The translations under genes were made by a program, and so were the position numbers. 64,000 bases of DNA from Arthrobacter citreus (lineage in GTDB: Bacteria; Bacillota; Bacilli; Bacillales; Bacillaceae_G): NCBI GenBank assembly GCA_013200995.1, contig CP053688.1, positions 4,278,001-4,342,000 on the forward strand. Reading direction: 5' to 3'. Below, one piece after another: positions 52,336-61,680 of this stretch (its first letter is position 1; each line of letters opens with the position of its first letter). Below the pieces are notes generated by a model. It was not told the origin of the DNA. It was given only the letters and a program-made list of their open reading frames with translations, and did not search any database.

Positions 52336-53349
52336 ATGAAAGTAGCGATTACAGGTGGTGCCGGGTTTATCGGTGGCAACTTTGTTCAATATATGTTGAG
52401 TAACTATCCTTCCTATTCGATTTATAATTTAGATGTTTTAACATATGCAGGTGATTTAACGAAGCATAAAAACATCGAAAAAAATGAGAACTATCATTTT
52501 GTAAAAGTCGATATTACGAATCGTGAAGAGATTGTAAAATTATTTAATAAAGAAAAGTTCGATTATGTCGTCCATTTTGCAGCGGAAAGCCATGTGGATC
52601 GCTCAATTGCCGAGCCAGAAATATTCGTCAAAACAAATGTGTTAGGAACCCAAGTTTTATTAGATGCTTCTAAAGCAATTAGTATCAAAAAATTCGTTCA
52701 CGTATCAACTGATGAAGTATATGGTGAATTGGATTTCGATCCTACAACATTTTTTACTGAAGAGACTCCGTTACAACCAAATAGTCCGTACTCCGCAAGC
52801 AAAGCATCATCTGACTTTCTAGTTCGTGCCTATCATGAAACATTCGGATTCCCTATGAATATCACACGCTGCTCAAATAACTACGGTCCATATCACTTCC
52901 CGGAAAAGCTAATCCCATTAACCATTTCACGTGTTGTAAATAACCAAAAGGTTCCTGTTTACGGGACTGGAGAAAACATTCGAGACTGGCTACATGTGCT
53001 AGACCATTGTGCAGCAATCGATTTAGTTTTGCATAAAGGACAAAATGGAGAAGTTTACAATATAGGTGGGCATAACGAACGTACGAATTTAGAAGTCGTT
53101 AAAACAATAATTTCAACTCTTGGAAAATCAGAAGACTTAATTGAATTTGTTCAAGACCGCTTAGGTCACGACAAGAGATACGCAATAGACCCTAGTAAAT
53201 TAGAAAAACTTGGATGGAAACCTACTTATAATTTCGATACTGGAATTGCTCAAACTGTTCAGTGGTATTTGGATAATAAGGAATGGTGGGAAGCGGTTGT
53301 TTCTGGTGAGTATAGGAAGTATTTTGATGAGCAGTATTCCCTAGAATAA
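52336..53349 (+). CDS. rfbB: dTDP-glucose 4,6-dehydratase
   Basis: Second step of the rhamnose pathway, 337 residues. NAD-binding GGAGFIGGNFVQYMLSNYP, HFAAESHVDRSI, the catalytic STDEVYGELDF and the YSASKASSD lysine region, followed by TRCSNNYGPYHFPEKLIPL. It begins three bases after rfbD. A terminator follows. The order A-C-D-B differs from the common B-A-C-D order but equals the B. subtilis spsI-spsL gene set in content. Confidence 0.96.
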   Translation: MKVAITGGAGFIGGNFVQYMLSNYPSYSIYNLDVLTYAGDLTKHKNIEKNENYHFVKVDITNREEIVKLFNKEKFDYVVHFAAESHVDRSIAEPEIFVKTNVLGTQVLLDASKAISIKKFVHVSTDEVYGELDFDPTTFFTEETPLQPNSPYSASKASSDFLVRAYHETFGFPMNITRCSNNYGPYHFPEKLIPLTISRVVNNQKVPVYGTGENIRDWLHVLDHCAAIDLVLHKGQNGEVYNIGGHNERTNLEVVKTIISTLGKSEDLIEFVQDRLGHDKRYAIDPSKLEKLGWKPTYNFDTGIAQTVQWYLDNKEWWEAVVSGEYRKYFDEQYSLE

Positions 53350-53366
53350 GGATCTTGTTGTTTTTA

Positions 53367-53402
53367 AGGCGTTTTTACTTTAAAAAGTAAAGCGTCTTTT
53401 TT
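53367..53402 (+). terminator. Terminator of the rhamnose operon
   Basis: GGCGTTTTTACTTT pairs with AAAGTAAAGCGTC with small mismatches, and TTTTTTAT follows. Confidence 0.85.
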
Positions 53403-53576
53403 ATATTTTGTTACTTACGAAGCAATTTCGTTAATCGACAAATAGCCATTGGAATAAATTCTTATTCTGGTTATTTTATTTTTTAAATATGAGAAATATT
53501 TCACTTGATATTATATTAATCTAACTTTAATTGAAATTTAATTTTAAAAAGTACTGATTTTTTGTGACATTTTTTA

Positions 53577-53585
53577 TGTTATAAT
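53577..53585 (+). promoter_or_regulatory. Extended -10 promoter of the second glycosyltransferase block
   Basis: TGTTATAAT combines the TGn extension with a perfect -10 hexamer (53580-53585). The start near 53592 leaves an unusually long leader of about 180 bases. The rest of the 53350-53772 space is AT-rich; TGACATTT occurs twice (near 53564 and 53604), and nothing else is recognised. Confidence 0.55.
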
Positions 53586-53772
53586 ACATTTTGTAGCATA
53601 AAATGACATTTATTTTACAAATTTTATTAAAAACATTACAAAAACTTAATATTATATTTTACTTTAGAATAATTTTCTGAATAATTTGTTTGTTGAAAAA
53701 TAAATTAATGTAATTTTTTTCAGAAAGTTAAAATGGTGGGAGAAATTAAGTTTTAATAAAGGGGGAAAACGG

Positions 53773-54909
53773 GTGAATCAACCATTAATTTCTGTTATTT
53801 TACCTATTTATAATGTCGAAAGTTATATCAATGAATGTTTACATTCATTATTAAATCAAACGATTGGGTATGAAAAGTTAGAAGTGATTATGGTGAATGA
53901 TTGCTCGTCCGATCGTACCCCAATTTTGATTGATGAGTATGCAAGTAAGTATCCAAACTTTAAAGCAATTCATTTCACGGAGAATTCTGGTGCTCCTGGT
54001 AAACCGAGGAATGTTGGAATTGAAAATGCAACAGGTATGTATACGATCTTTTTAGATCCAGATGATGTTTTACCTTTAGATGCATACGAAAAATTAATTA
54101 ATGTAATTGAAAACAGTGAGTCTGATTTTGTAATGGGTAAGATGATCAGCTTTGATGATCAAACGAAGCGTAGACACGAACATGTTACATTTAAACAATA
54201 TCAATTACAAAAGAAATATATTGATGTGAATATAGAGGATGCTCCTTTTTTCTATCAAGTTAAAACAGCAGTTTATTTAAAATTAGTAAAAACTGAATTC
54301 TTGCGACAAAATAATATTAATTTTATCGAGGGTATGAAAAATGGAGAAGATAAATATTATGATATTCAATTATTCTCTAAAGCTAAAAAGTTCAGCTATA
54401 TTCCTGAAGTAATTTATTTATATCGCGGAAGAAACGATGAGAAAAATCTATCTTTAACACAAAGAGATATTATTAGTACGGTCCAAAATGATGTGAAATC
54501 GGCTTTGTTAATAAAACCTTTACTTTCAAAAAAAGATTTCAAATATTTTCAGATTAACGTATTTAGATCAATTTTTTGGAAAACCGGTGACGCAGACTTT
54601 AAAAATTTACCAAAAGAACAACAGTATGCCCTTTTTAATTTAGTAAAAGATGTAGCAATTGGATATGACCCTGATTTAGCTAAAGACTATATGGAAGTAG
54701 AAGAGCCAATCCTTAGTTTGATTAGCTCTGGACATATTGAGGAAGCTTTAGATTATAATCTTTTATTAATTTCTAGAAGATGGTGGTATAAAGTCAACAT
54801 TGAATTAGCGAAAGATTATAAGAAGTCGAGAAAAATTAAGAATAGTAATTTTTGGAAAGTGACAAATCCATTACGAAAAGTTATAAGTCTTGTAAAGAGG
54901 GTGTCGTAA
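53773..54909 (+). CDS. GT2-family glycosyltransferase with helical tail
   Basis: Encodes 378 residues. The GT-A domain begins MNQPLISVILPIYNVESYIN, with MVNDCSSDRTPILI and the DxD equivalent FLDPDDVLPL near residue 97. The C-terminal third is helical and ends NSNFWKVTNPLRKVISLVKR, a tail motif shared by neighbouring proteins. The start is GTG after AAAGGGGG. It is the first gene of the second GT block and is one base from the next gene. Confidence 0.92.
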   Translation: MNQPLISVILPIYNVESYINECLHSLLNQTIGYEKLEVIMVNDCSSDRTPILIDEYASKYPNFKAIHFTENSGAPGKPRNVGIENATGMYTIFLDPDDVLPLDAYEKLINVIENSESDFVMGKMISFDDQTKRRHEHVTFKQYQLQKKYIDVNIEDAPFFYQVKTAVYLKLVKTEFLRQNNINFIEGMKNGEDKYYDIQLFSKAKKFSYIPEVIYLYRGRNDEKNLSLTQRDIISTVQNDVKSALLIKPLLSKKDFKYFQINVFRSIFWKTGDADFKNLPKEQQYALFNLVKDVAIGYDPDLAKDYMEVEEPILSLISSGHIEEALDYNLLLISRRWWYKVNIELAKDYKKSRKIKNSNFWKVTNPLRKVISLVKRVS

Positions 54910-54910
54910 C

Positions 54911-57088
54911 TTGCAATTTAGCATCATAATTTCATATATAAATGAGGAGATTAATAAAGTAATAGATTGTATTAATTCAATCAAGAAGCAAAGTATTAAG
55001 CAAGATCAAATTGAATTAATCCTTTATAATACAGAAAATGAGTTATTGGCTGAAGAGACTGAAGAAATATTATCACAGCAGTTTAGTAACTTAAATTTGG
55101 TAAATACAAAATTGAAGTTAGATGATCTTAATGGTAAATATGTTTTTATTTATGATCGTAAAATTAGCCTCAATCAATATTTATTAGAAATATTTTTAAG
55201 AATTGCTGATTCCGGTAAATACGATTGCATTTTTTCTACTGTAAAGGAAAAAAAATTAGAAGTTAATCCAATTAATTTTAATGATTTTACCTATTCTGAT
55301 TTAATGAGTATGAATTTACTAAGGACTAATACCTTAAAAGAATATCTTATAGAAACTAAGACTCAAGAAATAGATTATATTGGATTAAAGTATTATATTA
55401 TTAAGCAATATATTACAAATAAAAAAATTGGAACGAATGATGTATTGTCAATTAAAAATAATGAAATTGATGATGAGTACTTTATAAATCAAGTCAAAGA
55501 AATTGATAATTTGTTTTTAAAAGTAAAAGAAGAGTCCAATGTGGAATTACAAAAGCATGCATATGGTATGTACATTAAGCAATTAATGTTTTTAATAGAT
55601 AAGAAGAAATTTGTAGATGAATTAGATGAAAAGCTTCAAATTAAATTATTAGAACTTTTACGCTTAATAACAAAAGAGATAAATTTAGAAGAAGTTTTAA
55701 AGGAAATTAAACTAGAAGGTTATAAAGGATTCTTTGCAATCTTAAGTTTGAAGAAATATTCTGAAGCGATAAGCTATATGAAGTTGTTTAGGAGTAAGAG
55801 ATACCAATATCATATAGCAAACAAATACAGTAACTATTTGGAAAAGAATCCAACTGATCCAAGCGAAGATTTAACATGGAAAATGACAAAGCCATTCCGC
55901 AAAATAAAGCCAGCCATTCGTAAAGTAACAGGACTTATTATTAAATATTTTTTACTGCTAATTGTAGCTATCTATAAAATTCTATATGTAAATAAAGAAG
56001 TATGGTTAATTTGTGAAAGAGCTGATCAAGCTGAAGATAATGGATATTTCTTTTTTAAGTATTGTAGAGAGCAACACCCTAATAGGAAAATTTATTATAT
56101 AATCGAAAAAAATTCACCGCATTATGCTAAAGTTGCCAATTTAGGAAATGTTATTCATCACTCTTCCTTTAAACATAAAATATATACACTTTTAGCGGAT
56201 GTATTTGTTAGTGCTTGGACATTTGGTGAAAGTGGTTATCCTAATCCTTCGAAAGATTTCAGATCAAGATTTAGAAAGCAATTAAAGAATAAGTTTCAAG
56301 TATGTATACAGCATGGTGTTATTATTCATAATATTTCTCCATATTTATCAAAGAAAAAGTACAATCAAAATTTAATTATAGCTAGTTCAGAATTTGAAAA
56401 AGAAATAATTATGGAAACTCTTAATTATTCAAATGATGAAGTTGAAGTAACAGGATTAGCTAGATTTGATAATTTACATGATGCTAAAACAAAAAGGCAA
56501 ATATTAATTATGCCTACTTGGAGACGTCATTTATTTAAAATAAATAAAAAACAATTCTCAAATTCCGAGTACTTTAAGACATACAAAAATCTAATATCAA
56601 ATAAAGAATTTCAAGATTTTATTAGTAGGAAAAATATCCAGGTTAAGTTTTATATTCATCATCAGATGCAACGATTTTTGGAAAACTTCATTATAGATCA
56701 CCCTAATATTGAATTCTTATTAAAAAAGGATGCCAAGGTATCAGACTTATTGAAGGAGTCAAAGTTGTTATTGACAGATTATTCATCTGTTTCAAGTGAT
56801 ATCTTCTACATGAATAAACCAGTAGTGTTTTATCAATTTGATCCACATAAAAATCATCATGCACCTACTGAACAGATTAAATATAGTGATCTAGGAAAGA
56901 TTGTGAATAATGAGGAAAAATTAATTGATGAAATTATAAAAATTTCAAATAGAGGTTTTACAACGGAAAAGAAATATCAACGAAATTCGAATAGAATTTT
57001 TAAATATAAAGACACAAATAACTCAAAGAGAATTTTTGAAGCGATTGAAAAGTCTTACCATAATTCAAAATTAAAGAACGTTGAATAA
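54911..57088 (+). CDS. Fusion of a degenerate GT-A module and a CDP-glycerol glycerophosphotransferase (TagF/TagB-like) domain
   Basis: Encodes 725 residues. Residues 1-110 resemble a GT2 domain but lack the usual VNDGS and DxD residues (YDRKISLNQY at the expected place). A helical stretch then leads to LTWKMTKPFRKIKPAIRKV near residue 325. The C-terminal 370 residues are TagF-like: CIQHGVIIHNISPYL, MPTWRRHLF, and LLTDYSSVSSDIFYMNKPVV. It may add glycerol-phosphate or another phosphopolyol to the glycan. It starts at TTG. Confidence 0.85.
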   Translation: MQFSIIISYINEEINKVIDCINSIKKQSIKQDQIELILYNTENELLAEETEEILSQQFSNLNLVNTKLKLDDLNGKYVFIYDRKISLNQYLLEIFLRIADSGKYDCIFSTVKEKKLEVNPINFNDFTYSDLMSMNLLRTNTLKEYLIETKTQEIDYIGLKYYIIKQYITNKKIGTNDVLSIKNNEIDDEYFINQVKEIDNLFLKVKEESNVELQKHAYGMYIKQLMFLIDKKKFVDELDEKLQIKLLELLRLITKEINLEEVLKEIKLEGYKGFFAILSLKKYSEAISYMKLFRSKRYQYHIANKYSNYLEKNPTDPSEDLTWKMTKPFRKIKPAIRKVTGLIIKYFLLLIVAIYKILYVNKEVWLICERADQAEDNGYFFFKYCREQHPNRKIYYIIEKNSPHYAKVANLGNVIHHSSFKHKIYTLLADVFVSAWTFGESGYPNPSKDFRSRFRKQLKNKFQVCIQHGVIIHNISPYLSKKKYNQNLIIASSEFEKEIIMETLNYSNDEVEVTGLARFDNLHDAKTKRQILIMPTWRRHLFKINKKQFSNSEYFKTYKNLISNKEFQDFISRKNIQVKFYIHHQMQRFLENFIIDHPNIEFLLKKDAKVSDLLKESKLLLTDYSSVSSDIFYMNKPVVFYQFDPHKNHHAPTEQIKYSDLGKIVNNEEKLIDEIIKISNRGFTTEKKYQRNSNRIFKYKDTNNSKRIFEAIEKSYHNSKLKNVE

Positions 57089-57091
57089 TTC

Positions 57092-57128
57092 AAAAAAGGC
57101 ATTTGCTTAAAAGAGCAATGCCTTTTTT
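57092..57128 (+). terminator. Terminator after the TagF-like gene
   Basis: AAAAAAGGCATTTGCT pairs with AGCAATGCCTTTTTT with one bulge, giving a T-run on the plus strand. Confidence 0.85.
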
Positions 57129-57250
57129 GGTGTTCAAATCTTAATTTACTAACACATACATTAGTCTAACAAGGTAGTAAAATATCTTATATACACAGGA
57201 ATAATAGAAGGATTTTATTAAATTTGGAAGTCACATATTATAAAACACAA

Positions 57251-57613
57251 TTATAGATATTTGCAACCACAAGCACCTTCGATTGGACATTTAATCCAAC
57301 CACAATCTTCGCAAATATCATGTATTTTTCTTTCCAAAGGATAACTGCATTTATAGCACCGTGCTCTCCTTTCTATAGGTGTAAGAGTGCCAACAAGAGT
57401 CCTTCTTTCACTAAAAAGTTCGACTGCTTTTCCGTTTTTCCATACTTAAAAGTAGAAGACATCGTCAGTGAAAATTTGTCCTGACTCCTCAAAATCAATC
57501 ACTTCTTCGGTAACTTTAACAAGTTCGACTTTCTTACGAATTATCTTCTGTTTCTCATGTGAATTTAAAGTATATACATAAAACTCCCTACATTTAGTAC
57601 TGCCATCTTTATC
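57251..57613 (-). pseudogene. Decayed cysteine-rich (zinc-ribbon-like) gene
   Basis: On the minus strand an upstream block reads DKDGSTKCREFYVYTLNSHE and continues to TDDVFYF, then a stop. One base out of phase, coding resumes: VWKNGKAVELFSERRTLVGT, CYKCSYPLERKIHDICEDCG and CPIEGACGCKYL to a stop at 57251-57253. The frameshift lies near 57445, and no in-frame start with a ribosome site was found. The two CxxC pairs plus CxC suggest a metal-binding fold. The remaining 57089-57867 space holds the terminator, a GGGTGCCGGGTGCC string near 57629 and the next gene's leader. Confidence 0.55.
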
Positions 57614-57867
57614 CCCCTAATTTGAATTGGGTGCCGGGTGCCCCTTTAATTTATGTTTATTTTTATTTTAAAGAATTTATATGCATCTTTTAATTTTTTC
57701 TAAATATAAATCCCTGCTTCGTAGTCGAATAAAATTTTTGCACTGGCAGTTATTTTTTTTACAATTTTTTAACAAGGATACACATTTAGATTCACATTAA
57801 AAAGTTAATCTTAAAATAATAAAAATATCTTCTTTATGAATAAACACATCATTTCTGGAGGTTTGAA

Positions 57868-58284
57868 ATGAAGAATAGTGAATTATTGAGTAATAATCAT
57901 GTTGATTCGACAACTTTAAATTTTAAGCCAAGTTTAATAAAGGTTACGACTGAGGATTTCGATGCGAATATGGAACGTCAAAATGAATTGTTAGTAAAGC
58001 AAAATGAGTTCCTTTCCAATAAGGTAATGGAATTGGAAAAAAGAATGGAAGAGCAGTTATTTCGTCAGCTGGATTTAATTGTGGAGCATGAGGAATTTAT
58101 GATGGGGCTCGATGATTATGTTCTTGTAAACGAAGTAAAGCAATCTTTTGGTTCATATGAATATGAAAAGCTGCAAGAGGAATTTCAAAGGCTACAATTA
58201 AACTATGAAACATTTAGGAATTCGAAATTTGGGAAATTGGCAAGGAAGTACTGGAAGCTTTTGAAGTATTTAAAAAGAAAATGA
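57868..58284 (+). CDS. Coiled-coil protein of the glycosyltransferase block, unknown
   Basis: Encodes 138 residues. A polar N-terminus is followed by a coiled-coil-prone region (about residues 33-75: ERQNELLVKQNEFLSNKVME) and a second helix (100-125). The C-terminus NSKFGKLARKYWKLLKYLKR repeats the aromatic-basic tail motif seen in the neighbouring transferases. There is no catalytic motif. GGAGG precedes the ATG, and the next gene starts ten bases on. It may be an adaptor or oligomerisation partner for the CgeB-like enzyme. Confidence 0.7.
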   Translation: MKNSELLSNNHVDSTTLNFKPSLIKVTTEDFDANMERQNELLVKQNEFLSNKVMELEKRMEEQLFRQLDLIVEHEEFMMGLDDYVLVNEVKQSFGSYEYEKLQEEFQRLQLNYETFRNSKFGKLARKYWKLLKYLKRK

Positions 58285-58294
58285 GGGGACATTC

Positions 58295-60412
58295 ATGTTA
58301 AAAGAATCTATCGAAAAACAAATCACGCGACTACGCAATGAGAAATTTGATACAAAAATGATGCTGCAAAAATTAATGAATGTGGATGAACCTTTTTATT
58401 TTCAAAACCATGAGTTATTTTCATTTTTAGCTGATGATTTCACTGTTAGTAAAGGTGTTCAAAAGTTCCAAAAGGAAAAGGAAATTTTAATTCAAAACAA
58501 ACTAATTAAACAGACTGCTATTATTGATTATGTAAAGAGCGATAATTTAGTGACGCTATTATTTAATGAAGGAAGAAGCAGATTATTTACGAAATTTGGG
58601 GTTACAGGCTTCGTCAGTGGTGGTAAATGTGAAGTTGTTTTTGAATTGCGATTTATTGATCATGAAGATTACATTAGCACATTAAATTTTAAATTAGATG
58701 AGTTAGTCGATTTAACTCCATATATTCAAAAAGAGTTTCAATCGGTCTCTTTTTCAATTCACATGACTGGCGCAGGTACATTGCATCTTTTCCATGCTAA
58801 ATTAATGGGTTCATATAAAGAAAGTAAAGTAGACAATAGTTACTTGAAGAAACAAAAAAAGGAAATTAAAGATTTTCGAGTTGGGTTTATTGCAGATGAA
58901 TTTACGACGCGTTGTTTTGATTATGAGTTTGAACTAATAAAGATCACGCCTGAGAACTGGTTAGATGAATTTAAAAAGCATCGAATTGATTTCTTCTTTT
59001 GTGAGTCTGCATGGCTTGGTAACGAAGGGGCTTGGAAGGATAAGATTGGTACGAAAAATCATCGGGATCATACGAAACTTTTAAAATTAGTTTATTGGTG
59101 TAAAGAGCACTATATCCCGACCGTGTTTTGGAATAAAGAAGATCCGTTTCATTATCAAGCTTTCATTGATACTGCGAAGCATTTTGATTATGTGTTCACG
59201 ACTGATCATGAATCAGTTCAGTATTACGAGGCAGAAGGCTGTGAAAATGTATATTGTTTACCTTTTGCAGCTCAACCAAAAATTCACAATCCAATTGAAT
59301 ATCTTCCACGTAAAGAAAAGGTCGTTTTTGCTGGAGCATATTACGGTAAAAAATTCCCTGAACGGACAAGTGCGATGGAGAAGCTAGTGAATGCTTCGAA
59401 AGAATATGGACTAGATATTTATGATCGAAACTATCATAATCCAACAAGTCCAAATCAATTTCCAGAAGAGTATCGACCGTTTATTGTTGGTAACTTAAAA
59501 CAAAATGAAATCGACATTGCCTATAAAGGATATAAAGTAGCACTTAATGTGAATAGTATTACTAAATCTCCGACAATGTTTGCCCGGAGAGTATTTGAGT
59601 TGCTGGCGAGTAATACGCCAATCATTAGTTCCCATTCAGAAGGGATTCATAGAATGTTTGGTGAAATCGTAACGGCTACCGACAATGAAAAAGTGATGAA
59701 GCAACGCCTTGCTAATTATTATACAGATGAGACTTATTACAAGAAAAACCGTTTACTCACATTACGAAAAGTATTAGAAGAGCATACTTACACGAATCGT
59801 GTGGAGGAGCTACTTGATCTTATTAAATTGCCGTATGAAAGAAACGAAGAGACTGCTACATTAGTAGGGATTGTTCGAAGTAATGCAGATTATGAGAAGC
59901 TAATGGCAATCTACAATCGACAAGGAATTAAACAGAAAAAGCTAGTTATTTTACTCGACTTATTTGATGGCTATTTAGACATTTTTAATCAAAACAATCA
60001 TGGGAATGTAAAAACATACTTGATTGATTACTGCCATCATTACTTTAGTATTAATGATCTTGTTGATTCGAGTTATATTGTACCAATTCATTTAGATCAT
60101 TATTACGGAGAAAATTATTTAAGAGATTTGATGCTCGCTACAAAATATACAAATGATACGATTATTGCTAAAGGGAATCAAAATAGCTATAGCTATGTGA
60201 ATAGTTGCCGAATTGACGAAGCTTTGATTTGTACAAAGGCGACAAGATTTATTCATCCTAATGAATTTATGAGGCTTTTAGAGACAAAATCAACGATTGA
60301 TCATTTTTCAAAAGCTGGCGTTCAATTTTTTGAAATTGATGAGTTTAATTTTTATCGAAATGCCTATGAAAAAGCCATTGACCACGACGAAATCGAGAGA
60401 ATTTTAGTATAA
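58295..60412 (+). CDS. CgeB-like glycosyltransferase with N-terminal and C-terminal extra domains
   Basis: Encodes 705 residues. Residues 1-190 are a beta-rich region without a recognised motif. The central part (about 195-520) is CgeB/GT-B-like: RVGFIADEFTTRCFDYEF, IPTVFWNKEDPFHYQAF, VFAGAYYGKKFPERT and the donor-end RRVFELLASNTPIISSHSEG. The last 180 residues look like a second, GT-A-like module (TLVGIVRSNADYEKLMAIYN). CgeB of B. subtilis acts on the spore surface; here the polysaccharide context makes glycan synthesis likely. Confidence 0.82.
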   Translation: MLKESIEKQITRLRNEKFDTKMMLQKLMNVDEPFYFQNHELFSFLADDFTVSKGVQKFQKEKEILIQNKLIKQTAIIDYVKSDNLVTLLFNEGRSRLFTKFGVTGFVSGGKCEVVFELRFIDHEDYISTLNFKLDELVDLTPYIQKEFQSVSFSIHMTGAGTLHLFHAKLMGSYKESKVDNSYLKKQKKEIKDFRVGFIADEFTTRCFDYEFELIKITPENWLDEFKKHRIDFFFCESAWLGNEGAWKDKIGTKNHRDHTKLLKLVYWCKEHYIPTVFWNKEDPFHYQAFIDTAKHFDYVFTTDHESVQYYEAEGCENVYCLPFAAQPKIHNPIEYLPRKEKVVFAGAYYGKKFPERTSAMEKLVNASKEYGLDIYDRNYHNPTSPNQFPEEYRPFIVGNLKQNEIDIAYKGYKVALNVNSITKSPTMFARRVFELLASNTPIISSHSEGIHRMFGEIVTATDNEKVMKQRLANYYTDETYYKKNRLLTLRKVLEEHTYTNRVEELLDLIKLPYERNEETATLVGIVRSNADYEKLMAIYNRQGIKQKKLVILLDLFDGYLDIFNQNNHGNVKTYLIDYCHHYFSINDLVDSSYIVPIHLDHYYGENYLRDLMLATKYTNDTIIAKGNQNSYSYVNSCRIDEALICTKATRFIHPNEFMRLLETKSTIDHFSKAGVQFFEIDEFNFYRNAYEKAIDHDEIERILV

Positions 60413-60424
60413 GGAGCTGTCTTT

Positions 60425-61408
60425 ATGAAACTGGCGATTATTGGGCATGATTTAAAGTTTATAAACGATGCGATTAAGAGATTTGAAGCAAGAGGCGACA
60501 TCGAAATTAAAATAGATTTATGGGAAGGCCATACAATTCACCAGGTTACAAAAAGCATAGAAATCGTTAATTGGGCGGATGTTCTATTTTGCGAATGGGG
60601 ACTTGGAAATGTCGTTTGGTACCAGGAGCATAAAAAAGAACACCAAGTATTAATCGTCAGAATGCATCGTTTTGAAATGAATACACCATTTCCAGAACGA
60701 TTTGATTTTACGAAGATTGATAAGGTTATTGCGATTTCTTCCTATATATTTGAGGAGTTTCATCGAGTTGCGAAAATTCCTAGAGATAAGATGGTTGTCA
60801 TTCCAAATGGTGTTGATGTTGAGAGATTTCATTTGCCTAAGGAGTATGACGCAAATTTCCGAATTGGCTTACTTGGTTATGTGCCGAAGTTAAAACGGTT
60901 AGATCGAGCGCTTGCTATCTTTGAAAAATTATGTGAAAAAGACAGTCGATACTCTCTTTCGATTAAAGGAAAGCATCCGAAAGAATTTTCGTGGGTATGG
61001 AATAATCAACAAGAGCATGATTATTATACGAATGTATTTCGAAAAATTGATAAATCCCCCTATAGTAATCAAATTCAATTTGAAGAGTGGGGAGATTCAG
61101 CGGAGTGGCTTCAGTCAATCGGTTATGTCTTATCTGTAAGCGATTATGAAAGCTTCCACCTAGCACCGATGGAAGGGATGGCTTCTCGCGCTGTGCCTAT
61201 TGTTTTAAATCGTGAAGGAGCTCGAACAATCTTCCCTGATGAGTACATTTTTGAAACAATCGACCAAGCAGCGGAATTCATCGCCAATTCCAAAAAAGAA
61301 TCAGGGAAAAAACTAGTTGAATTCGTTAAGAAACACTATTGTATGGATAAAATGTGTTCAGAGATTTTGAGTCTAATTGATGAGTTACAAAGTAAATTAG
61401 TTCATTAA
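60425..61408 (+). CDS. GT4-like glycosyltransferase
   Basis: GT-B enzyme of 327 residues. ILFCEWGLGNVVWYQEHK-like acceptor segments (around residues 55-75: ADVLFCEWGLGNVVWYQ) are followed by VIPNGVDVERFHLPKEY and LLGYVPKLKRLDRALAIFEK. The donor site has SVSDYESFHLAPMEGMASRA with the E-x7-E spacing. It lies 12 bases after the CgeB-like gene with AAGGAG. A terminator ends this operon. The donor sugar is unknown. Confidence 0.88.
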   Translation: MKLAIIGHDLKFINDAIKRFEARGDIEIKIDLWEGHTIHQVTKSIEIVNWADVLFCEWGLGNVVWYQEHKKEHQVLIVRMHRFEMNTPFPERFDFTKIDKVIAISSYIFEEFHRVAKIPRDKMVVIPNGVDVERFHLPKEYDANFRIGLLGYVPKLKRLDRALAIFEKLCEKDSRYSLSIKGKHPKEFSWVWNNQQEHDYYTNVFRKIDKSPYSNQIQFEEWGDSAEWLQSIGYVLSVSDYESFHLAPMEGMASRAVPIVLNREGARTIFPDEYIFETIDQAAEFIANSKKESGKKLVEFVKKHYCMDKMCSEILSLIDELQSKLVH

Positions 61409-61417
61409 GAAGGTATG

Positions 61418-61457
61418 AGCACAATGAATTCTAAAAAGAAGGATCTGTGCTTTTTTC
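61418..61457 (+). terminator. Terminator of the second glycosyltransferase block
   Basis: AGCACA (61418-61423) pairs with TGTGCT (61446-61451), with partial inner pairing, then TTTTTCT. Confidence 0.6.
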
Positions 61458-61680
61458 TACCATATTATATACATCGTGTATGAATGGTTTTAATATGTGG
61501 GAAACTAATTAGTACGGATGGAAAAAGATTATCGCTATAAAATGTGGCGAGAAGTCACGAAAAAATAGTGGAATAAATTTACATTTTTCGTGATAATAAA
61601 TGTTTTTATTTCATAGTTAAGATACAATAGATAGATACATATTAGGAAATAACCGATTCATTTTGAAAGGGGAAAGAATT

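Noticed and set aside
57625..57650. GGGTGCCGGGTGCC string as an inverted-repeat element
   Set aside because: Short GGTGCC-type strings are common between genes in bacilli; a single copy here with no pairing partner is too little to call.
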